From NCBI GenBank assembly GCA_037952775.1, contig JBANAY010000004.1, positions 682,001 to 746,000 on the forward strand: a stretch of 64,000 nucleotides of DNA, in the 5' to 3' direction. Under the pieces are notes generated by a model. The model saw only the letters and a list, made by a program, of their open reading frames with translations. It was not told the DNA's origin and did no database searches. Each line of letters starts with the position of its first letter. The first letter of the stretch is position 1. Of this stretch, positions 56,689 to 64,000 are shown one piece after another. Made by a program: the position numbers and the translations under genes. Source of the DNA: Clonostachys chloroleuca (lineage: Eukaryota; Ascomycota; Sordariomycetes; Hypocreales; Bionectriaceae).

Positions 56689-59240
56689 ATGGGCTCGTTT
56701 GGTTGGTCGCGGGGTAGCAGCCTGCTCCTGGCCCTGGCGATTTGCTTGCTCGTGCTCCCAGGCCGAGCTGCTGCCTTTGGAGCTGGAAACATTCCGTCAA
56801 TTGCACAAGTACGAAACTCTTTTACCTCTCTGGTGATTCCCGCATGGCAACTCGTTGGCAGCTGACATCCCCCTCCTTGCGACTAGGTTGAGGGTCACAA
56901 TTGGCGCCATGGAGGTAAGCGCTCGCCAATGTTTGTTATTTGCTCGGCAGCAAGCTTTCTATCTCAGCTGCTTTTCCGGTCCCCATGTTATTGAAAATCA
57001 CGCCTTGTGATATTTTGATAGTGGAAGTAAAAAAAAAAAAAGGTCAAACTGGGTGCTGATATCGCGACATCTTATGCAGATATTGAAGACATGCTGGCCA
57101 CCATCGCTTTCTTGCATGGTAAAAAGTGGTCTTCCATGAACATCAAGCGTGTTTACTTTGGTAACTTCCTTCGCGACTACTCCCAGGCTTTGGATCTCGG
57201 TACTCTGAAATCCGTCAATGCGGAGACGATTCGTATCCTGGTCTGGGTTCTTTCATTTATGGCATTTGGCTACGCTACGGAGGAGTTTGAGGTCACAAGT
57301 GAGAGACTTGGAGTATACCGTGCTGAAGAGCACATTGACAATCCCCTTGGATATGGAGAGGGAGTAGACGCCCGAACATTCGACCCCCGCCTCCGTGGGC
57401 CTGTAATGAAGGCTGAGACTGAAATTGACATGCGTACCGGAATGAAGAATTACATTGCCAACGAGAGTGGGCAATGGCCCACCAGCTCTGGTTATATTCG
57501 GTTCAGCTTTGCCAGAAGTATTCATTATGGGCGTCTCTATACTAGCGGCTCGCAAAGACATGGTAACGAAGACGACCTGTGTGAGGCCCTGCGATGTCTC
57601 GGACAGGCATTACATTGTCTAGAAGACTTTGGTGCCCACAGCAATTACTGCGAGCTCGCATTGCGTGAGCTGGGATACCGCAATGTTTTCCCCCATTGTG
57701 GAACTGCTGCTGAGATTAACGTCCGTGGCAAGAGAGTTTATCCTCTTGTCACTGGTACCGTGAGTTCATATATCTCGCTCGCCCTGAAATATCATATACT
57801 CACCATTACTAGTTTGGAGCTGTGGACTTTCTTCACAGTGTGATCGGCGAAGCAACCGATCACTTTACCCAATCTGAGGTCGAAGAGGTTGATATTGCGC
57901 TCAAGAATGCGGAGAACAATACCAGCGGCAAGCGAGGAGATGATAGCTCACGAGGCCTGTTTGGGCTTGGAGGCTCAGGAGGTGGAGATTTCATCTCTTT
58001 GGTTGGCAAGCTTCCTGGTGTCGGTGACGGCTTCGCCGCTCAGGCGAGAGATCTCAAGGCTCAATCAGAGGCCCAAGAGCGCGAGAACCGGGCTCGTGCT
58101 GATGCCCCTGCGGCCGCTCATACCAACCCAAACCAGATTCCAGGAATGAGTCCCGACTTCGACCCCGTCAAGACTGCCGGAAGAATCTACCCTATTTTGC
58201 AGTTCCGCGACAAAATTGTGAAGGCCATCAGCCGAGGTATCGCCAAAGTTCCAGGTCTCGAGAGTCTTCTTGAACACATCAGCGAAACTTTGACAGCATT
58301 CATCATGGGTCTCCTTGCTCCTTTTATCCGCCCCATCATCAAGGCCGTCTCCAAAGCGCTGAAGGATGGCTCATCCGGGGTCATCAGCGCTAGTGCCAGG
58401 TCTCAACTTGAGCCCTGGGAAAACCCCCATTGCTCTGATCCCACACACAGTATGCTGGCCAAAGACCATTTCACCAACATTCTGAACTCGTGTGGCGGCC
58501 GGGTTGCTGTCACCATTCTTCAATACGCCGTTCCGTAAGAATTATACCATGCACAAAACCCACTATCCGGAGCAGTATACACTAACTCTCACATTCACAG
58601 CCGTATCCTTTACGCATGGGAGAATCCTGGAGTCCCTGTCGACGAAGTTGCTAATGATATCCTGCGAGCCTTCCACCATCCTGGCCTTCGCGACGACAAC
58701 ATACAGCTCCATCGAGACATGTTCGCGACAGTCAAGAAGTGGGCAGACGAACACCCAAAGCGCCACCAGCTCGAGTCCATCCTCTCCTCCGAGTCTGTCA
58801 AGAAGGGTAAGAATCACGTCCTGGAGCAAAGCCAGCATGGTTCCAGGGCCGGCGGCCACTCCCACTCCCACGGTGCCTTCGAAGGGCTCGGCGGCCACGG
58901 CAAGGTTGCCGGCTCCCTCTGGAGCCAGGTCCGCACCCGCGACCTCGATGCTATGGAGGGCAGAGACGGCGACCCGACCCATAACTACCAGTCTCACGCC
59001 TCAGCACCGCCAGCTCCGGCTTTCAACTACGGGCAGAACGCCCAGTATGGGGCCAGTGGCTACAACGCTCCCCCTCCGCAATCTGGAATGTACAACTCTG
59101 GGTACGGCCATGCACCACCTCCTGGTCCTCCCCCACCCCAGGGTTACGGCTCTGCTCAAGACTACTATGCTGCAGCAAGCGGCCAGTCACAATCCGGATC
59201 CAACTGGGGTCAGTATCCTGGGCAATACCAGCGCCATTGA
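56689..59240 (+). CDS. het-c: Het-C heterokaryon incompatibility protein
   Basis: This is a homologue of Neurospora HET-C, a plasma-membrane or secreted protein whose alleles control vegetative incompatibility. There are five exons: 56689..56808, 56887..56914 (28 bp), 57080..57759, 57813..58534 and 58601..59240. The product is 729 residues. A signal peptide (LLLALAICLLVLPGRAAA) precedes the start of the Het-C domain, FGAGNIPSIAQVEGHNWRHG, which spans two splices. Family blocks follow: KRVYFGNFLRDYSQALD, RILVWVLSF, YATEEFEVTSERLGVYR and CLEDFGAHSNY. Hydrophobic segments lie near 400-440. The C-terminus (~640-729) is rich in Gly, Pro, Tyr, Gln and Ser, like the glycine-rich tail of HET-C. The loop at ~200-216 (YTSGSQRHGNEDDL) falls where Neurospora alleles differ. 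Intron 2 is 165 bp and contains an A13 run. Confidence 0.95.
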
Positions 59241-59699
59241 GCCGCCAAACTGCCGTAGTTCGCTTTAGAGTGGTGGGTGTTTACGATGCAAATCACAGTT
59301 ACCAATGTCTATTAGGAGGGATTGGTTTCGAGAAGAGGGGACTCCACGCTTTATGTTATTGCCTTCATGCCAGTCAGCTGCACATACAAATAAATACAAA
59401 AAAAATAAAAATAAAGATAAAGATATACAGGAGAATTAACAGTCCACGAGTGATTCTTTACCCGTGACCGCCCAACCCATAACGAGGCTATTACCCCGAG
59501 TTATGAAAGAAGATAGAAAGTGCAAAACTCCAAATGCCATGCTATATAACCAAGAATACACAGAAATGCAGGCGCAAGGGAACCGCAGGGGTGATGCCTC
59601 AAGCTAGCAAGGCTAGCTTGACATGACGGAAGCTGACAAGGCTGTTCTCTTCTATTATGCAATTCCGCTCGTAACGTAAAAAAAGACAAAAGGGATTTA
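59241..59699. other. intergenic between convergent genes
   Basis: This holds the 3' flanks of the convergent Het-C and PP2C genes, including an A-rich stretch near 59390-59430 that may act in 3'-end formation. No gene was seen. Confidence 0.6.
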
Positions 59700-61679
59700 T
59701 CAACGCCGTCCTCGTCTCGGATCCCCCGCCTCGGCCCGCCTGATGTCGCGAATCTCCTTTGTTCCCAAGCTTCCCACTCCACCTTCTGAGCGTCGCTCCC
59801 AACCACCAAGGCGAACAACCTGGCACGTAGCATTGTCACCGTCATGAGACACCTCGGTGGCATAGTCAACAACACTTTGAGCTCCTTGTTCCGGCGTTCT
59901 GGCCTCCTTGATGACGTCTACGATTTCCTGGTCGCTCAGGGTGCCAGAAACACCGTCGCTGACAAGCACCAGGAACGAGTACTGCGCCGGTGCCATCTCG
60001 GCGCGAGTGATTTCGGGCTCGGCGGAGACGCCAATGCGCTTGCTCTTCATATCGCCAAAGGCACGGCTGTTGGCGAGCCCGGCAATACGCTCCTCCCCGA
60101 AACTATCGTTGGATACCATGGAGGAGTATCGGCGGAGCCGGCGGTTTTCCAAGGGTGTGCCAGGGTGGTGGTCTGACGTTAATGGATGAGGAAGGCCAGT
60201 GGAGGTGTCGCAGAGAAGCACCCTCGTGTCACCAACATGCGCCACCATGAGCGTCGAGTGGGCACCGGGATGCCAGAATGGAGCTGCTGTGGAAGTTGAG
60301 ATGAGGGCTATCGATGCCGTCGAGCCACCCTTGAAACGCGTATTTCCGCCAATTCCATGGCCCGATGGGGTGGCATGAGGAGATCCAAGTATCTCGTCAT
60401 CGTTCAAGGGGACATCGCTCACTCGGAGATCGTCGGGATCTGGCTTCTGTGCCTGTGCTGCCACGAAGTCAAGGTCGGCTCTGAGAAACGCATACGAGAG
60501 GACGGTCTCGATGGGCACAGCGGCAGTCTCGTCAGCGTCAGCGGCTAGATTGAAATACTCGGGGCTAAACCGTCGAAAATATCCGCCAATCGTACGCTTG
60601 TATTCCGCCACCAAATCTCGCTGCAATTTGAGTGCCCTTACCGAATCCCGGACATCAAGTGGAGGAGATGATGCACCCTCCATGGATTTTCCGTGGCGTG
60701 GAAAATGTGTGTGGCCCTCCTGGTCGCGACCGGGGATCTTCATCTGTCGTCTGGCATCTTCGGGGCTCTTCATTTCCACAGCGTCCAATGCTTCCTTTGT
60801 AGTGAGAGGCTTGCCCTCGGTGGGAATAGAGCGACTTTCTCGTCCAGGTTTCCTTTTCCTGAGACTACTCTGAAGGCCAAACTCAACTGAGGCCTGCTCG
60901 ATGTACCCATGCAATTCATCCCGCAAGAAGTGGGAGCATTGTGTGCCGCCGTGCCCGTCGAACACGGCAAAGTAGAAAACCTGAGGATCGCCAAGAATGC
61001 TGTCGGCGGGTTTTGCCTCCCCCGGCTTCTGTCTGACACTTTGCGGCGCTCTCTTAGCAAATGCAGGGATATCGATGGTTCCAGCCTGGTCGGTGTCCTC
61101 GTTGTAGGGTCGACTACCCCGAGAGCTGGCTGTTCCGAGATGATGCTTTGCACGACGCAATGGTATCCTAACTACCGTTGTATCTCGGCTGGGCATATAT
61201 GGCGGGGCAATCGCGGGCGACGAGCCAGGTTTCTGCGTATGAGGCATTGAAGCATCGCGGGGTAGTTTGTGACCAGGGCCTCCAATTCTCGAGGAGTCGG
61301 GATGAAGCGACGACGAAGGGAGATGGGTAACAAAATAAGTATGGAATCCACGGCGCGATTCCCCGGGATGTTGTAGTCTAATTGCTCCGTGGGGGTTCTT
61401 GGAGAGCTGGCATGGCTTTGACGGTGCGGAGGATTGTAAACCTCGGCAGGCTGTATGCCGTATCGATTTGCGATCCAGCGTTGAGTACTGTGCGCTTCCA
61501 ATTCCAAGACTTGATATCAGCGCAGAGGCGTGGCAATGGGCTGGAAAGGTGTTCAAGGTTCGTGATCGGATAGAGGCTCGTGCGATGGTGCTGGTGAAGG
61601 TGTTGTAGAGACGGCTCTCTACCCGGTGCGCTCGGTGCGCCAAAGAAGCCATTGGGACTTTGTTATCCCAGCGGCCCAA
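59700..61679 (-). CDS. Mitochondrial PP2C phosphatase, PTC6-like
   Basis: This is a metal-dependent Ser/Thr phosphatase of the PP2C family. It is a single exon of 659 residues from 61679, or 650 from the in-frame ATG at 61652 (MASLAHRAHR). The second start opens a long stretch rich in Arg, Ser, Thr and Ala with few acidic residues, like a mitochondrial presequence. PP2C motifs are in order: SRGSRPYNEDT, FAVFDGHGGTQCSHFL with the metal-binding Asp, STASIALI, MVAHVGDTRVLLC, IAGLANSRAFGD, LVLVSDGVSG and GDNATCQVV with the last metal Asp. Large disordered inserts lie at ~270-350. The layout fits the yeast Ptc6 group, which acts on mitochondrial pyruvate dehydrogenase, but Ptc5/Ptc7-type relatives cannot be excluded without a tree. 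Confidence 0.88.
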   Translation of the reverse strand: MGRWDNKVPMASLAHRAHRVESRLYNTFTSTIARASIRSRTLNTFPAHCHASALISSLGIGSAQYSTLDRKSIRHTACRGLQSSAPSKPCQLSKNPHGAIRLQHPGESRRGFHTYFVTHLPSSSLHPDSSRIGGPGHKLPRDASMPHTQKPGSSPAIAPPYMPSRDTTVVRIPLRRAKHHLGTASSRGSRPYNEDTDQAGTIDIPAFAKRAPQSVRQKPGEAKPADSILGDPQVFYFAVFDGHGGTQCSHFLRDELHGYIEQASVEFGLQSSLRKRKPGRESRSIPTEGKPLTTKEALDAVEMKSPEDARRQMKIPGRDQEGHTHFPRHGKSMEGASSPPLDVRDSVRALKLQRDLVAEYKRTIGGYFRRFSPEYFNLAADADETAAVPIETVLSYAFLRADLDFVAAQAQKPDPDDLRVSDVPLNDDEILGSPHATPSGHGIGGNTRFKGGSTASIALISTSTAAPFWHPGAHSTLMVAHVGDTRVLLCDTSTGLPHPLTSDHHPGTPLENRRLRRYSSMVSNDSFGEERIAGLANSRAFGDMKSKRIGVSAEPEITRAEMAPAQYSFLVLVSDGVSGTLSDQEIVDVIKEARTPEQGAQSVVDYATEVSHDGDNATCQVVRLGGWERRSEGGVGSLGTKEIRDIRRAEAGDPRRGRR

Positions 61680-62581
61680 GATTTGAGCTCTCTAGCATCA
61701 CCTTCAGCCAAATGATGTTGGCGACCGGCTTGTGGCTAAGGATTCCAGGCATGTAGCAGGAAAGGAGAAGAACGGGAGGCTTTGGCACTAGCGGACGGCC
61801 TGGATGTTACACCACAGCCAAGCACCAGCCTGTTTCCCCCAATCAATGAGATTCGATAATGTAGAGAGGCGCTGTCGGTTCTAGACAGTGGTCGGGTTCC
61901 CATCCGAGTGCGATCCGCGGGGATTTTGTTGCAGAAATTCGATGAGGAGGCAGTTGGGGATGATGGACAGAGGAGGAGCTGGCACTTAAAGCGAGGTTCT
62001 ACTGTTTGGCCCTGGCCTAGGCTCTGTTGAGCTGCTCAGGGCTGGTAGGACAACTATTTCCGTGGTGGATCCACTGTGCAGGTGACGTACATTCAGTTCA
62101 CTGAATGGGGTTACAGGGGCGGCACAGAACCCCTCCACCATTCAGCAGCATCCTTATCCTTGGAGCCTGTAGCTTTAGGTAGGTATCTACGGGCTCCGAC
62201 AGCGGACCTCATAGGCTGAAATGCATCAATCCGGCTGTCACGGGCGGCACCGATACGTCTGGGTAGAGGGCGGCAGACAGGTGCAAGTTATTGCAAATAT
62301 TAAACCCCAAGTAAAAATGCCTTACCTACCTCACTAGCTACGAGGTTTCAGAGCCCATGTCTGCCGAATATTGGGGAGCTGGAAGAAACATGGTAGAAGT
62401 GGATCAACGCACTATTCTGATAGGACTGATAACGTTCAAGTCATGGATGTCCTGCTTCACCTGCTTAGCTCTGGAGTGAGCACGGCAGCCAAAAGTCTAA
62501 CCAGCTCTTCCGACAACATATAGGCTTCCTGGCTCGCCTTGTATCGATATCCATGTCCGAGCTGATGACACTCTCAGTAGC
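61680..62581. other. divergent intergenic region, PP2C and BTB genes
   Basis: This 0.9-kb region holds both promoters. It has AGGTAGGT and CCTACCT motifs near 62175-62335, common in fungal promoters. No gene was recognised. Confidence 0.6.
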
Positions 62582-64000
62582 ATGGGCGCAGAAGCAGATG
62601 TGTCAGAAGGCCCTACTGCCAAAGATGGGGATCCGAGACTCGTCGACGTCGCCCCACGAGGGGACATCATTCTCGACGTGACCTTTGAAACATCCCCAGA
62701 AACACTCAAGAAGTGTCGCAAAGCAGCACAGACAGCCGCCAAGAAGAGGGGCCCCAGCAGTCGTCCCGAGTCGCTGGTGGTGGCACAGCCCGCCTTCCAT
62801 GCAAAAGTCAGGGTAGCATATCGAGCCAGCCTCGATGCCCTGATGAAGCACTCCAAATACTTTGCCAATCTGCTCTCCAACCCCCATTTTCAAGAGTCGA
62901 AGCTCATCACGGATGCGCATGCTCGGATTGCTTCCCAGGATCGAGAGCCCAAAGACGCTGAAGCGAGCGAGCTTCCCTGGATCCCAATCGCGGATGATGA
63001 TGAGGCTACCAGGATGGCGGGGCGTGAGTCCATCTTTGAGGACCTGCTCCTCATCCTTCATGGCAAATCGCCAAAAGCCACTCACGCAACCATGGCCTAC
63101 GTGACCACCCTGGCCATAACTGCAGACCGCTTCGACTGCGCCCCGGTGATTTCTCACGGGTTGAAGGACGAGCTGAAATTCAAGTGGCCCAACACCCGCA
63201 CCAGGCCATATCGTGATGATGCTGGCCGGTTCACTGATGTTGAGCAGACACTCCGCCAGAAGATCCTCGCATCGTGGCTTCTAAACAGGCCGGTATTACA
63301 AGCCTCGACAAAGGAGCTTATTCTACGAGGGTCGAGGATCTGGTACACCTTCAATGACGGCGAGGCAGATGCGGACGACGGAGCATCTTGGTGGAATTTG
63401 TCCGACGGCCTAGAATGTAAGCGTCACCCAGAACAATGCTAATATATTATCTTGTTTCCCACTAACCAACATCCCAAAACCAAGACGAACTACAATATCG
63501 CAGAGAATGTATCCTGAACACCATCGCCTCAGTGCAGCGACACTTTCTAGGTCTATACTCCTCCCGCGAACGCCAGTGCAAGCTGGGATACGACTCCAGC
63601 GCGGCATGCGACTCCTTCCAGCTCGGTCAGATGCTCAAGTTCCTCCTCTCCAAGAACCTCGCCTTCCTGGTCGACTTCAGCCCCTCCTCACTCGACTCCC
63701 TCCCCGACGCCTCCATGCTGGACATCGAGGACCTCCTCTCCGTCCTCAAGCAGTGCCCCAACTACCAGATCGACAAGCACCACACCAACTGCGGCTTGCG
63801 CATCCGGATCGAGCCCATCGTCGACTACATCCGCGCCATGCTGTCGTCCGACGCCGTCTTCGTCTCCCCCTCGGACTGGTCGAGGAACAGGGCGGCCGTA
63901 TCCTGGGCATCATCCGCCAGGGAGGCCGACGGCGACGGCCGCTCGGAGGACAGGCCTGGCCGCCCCTTCGCATTCACCAGGGCGCTGGCGAACGACCCGC
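62582..64000 (+). CDS. BTB/POZ-like protein, 3' end cut by window
   Basis: This is a fungal protein with a BTB/POZ-like fold, a family usually involved in protein-protein contacts, often as cullin-3 adaptors. Exon 1 is 62582..63416 and exon 2 starts at 63485 and runs off the right edge, with a 68-bp intron (63417-63484). About 450 residues are visible. The BTB part (~residues 28-190) shows FHAKVRVAYRASLDALMKHS, SKYFANLLSNPHFQESKLI, a DDDEATRMAGRESIFEDLLL segment and YVTTLAITADRFDC, the pattern of a large group of unassigned fungal BTB proteins. The following ~250 residues are helical and end in a Ser/Asp/Arg-rich stretch. There is no signal peptide. The true stop and full length are unknown, and I give no specific function. 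Confidence 0.75.

Noticed and set aside
1..64000. CRISPR arrays, rRNA genes, prophage or intact transposons
   Set aside because: None visible; the window is fungal nuclear DNA with introns.

Overview
This window is nuclear DNA of a filamentous ascomycete (Pezizomycotina). Genes are split by short GT-AG introns, mostly 50-100 bp. Several products belong to fungal families: a CFEM protein, a CAP20/MPL1-type perilipin, a Het-C protein, a CYS3-type bZIP factor and an SCS7-type hydroxylase. The family mix and the closeness to CAP20 and CYS3 homologues suggest Sordariomycetes, perhaps Hypocreales. That placement is inference from remembered family resemblance, not from a search.

Layout. 88-4834 holds two minus-strand genes: the snoRNP assembly factor BCD1 (frameshifted) and a DENN-domain protein with a long coiled coil. 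4961-16035 is gene-poor and carries only a class I glutamine amidotransferase (minus) and a D-serine dehydratase-like PLP enzyme (plus, frameshifted). 16036-21091 has the perilipin (plus), a pirin with an N-terminal hydrophobic extension (plus) and a GPI-type CFEM protein (minus, six exons). About 4.5 kb follows without a recognisable gene. 25616-33702 has the large subunit of ribonucleotide reductase (minus), a TatD-type nuclease (plus) and a CENP-N/Chl4 kinetochore protein (minus). 35524-41050 has the CYS3-like regulator with a 582-bp intron, a small mitochondrial-looking conserved protein and a six-exon aminotransferase. 44558-53057 has a vWA-domain protein (frameshifted), an unassigned coiled-coil protein and an RBM39/Rsd1-like splicing factor. 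53838-64000 has sphingolipid alpha-hydroxylase SCS7, a Het-C protein, a mitochondrial PP2C phosphatase and a BTB/POZ-like protein cut by the right edge.

The genes are mostly unrelated housekeeping or regulatory genes. No operon-like or secondary-metabolite cluster is present, and I found no CRISPR, rRNA, convincing tRNA or intact transposon.

The most striking pattern is that three otherwise well-conserved genes (BCD1, D-serine dehydratase, vWA) each lose frame at a G or C homopolymer that is exactly one base short. The common cause is more likely sequence error than biology. I did not find a convincing new biological system. The best biological leads are the long CYS3 intron, possible alternative starts that change targeting (TatD, pirin), a frame-neutral intron in the RBM39 homologue, the Het-C gene without an adjacent HET-domain partner, and ACGCGT boxes upstream of RNR1.
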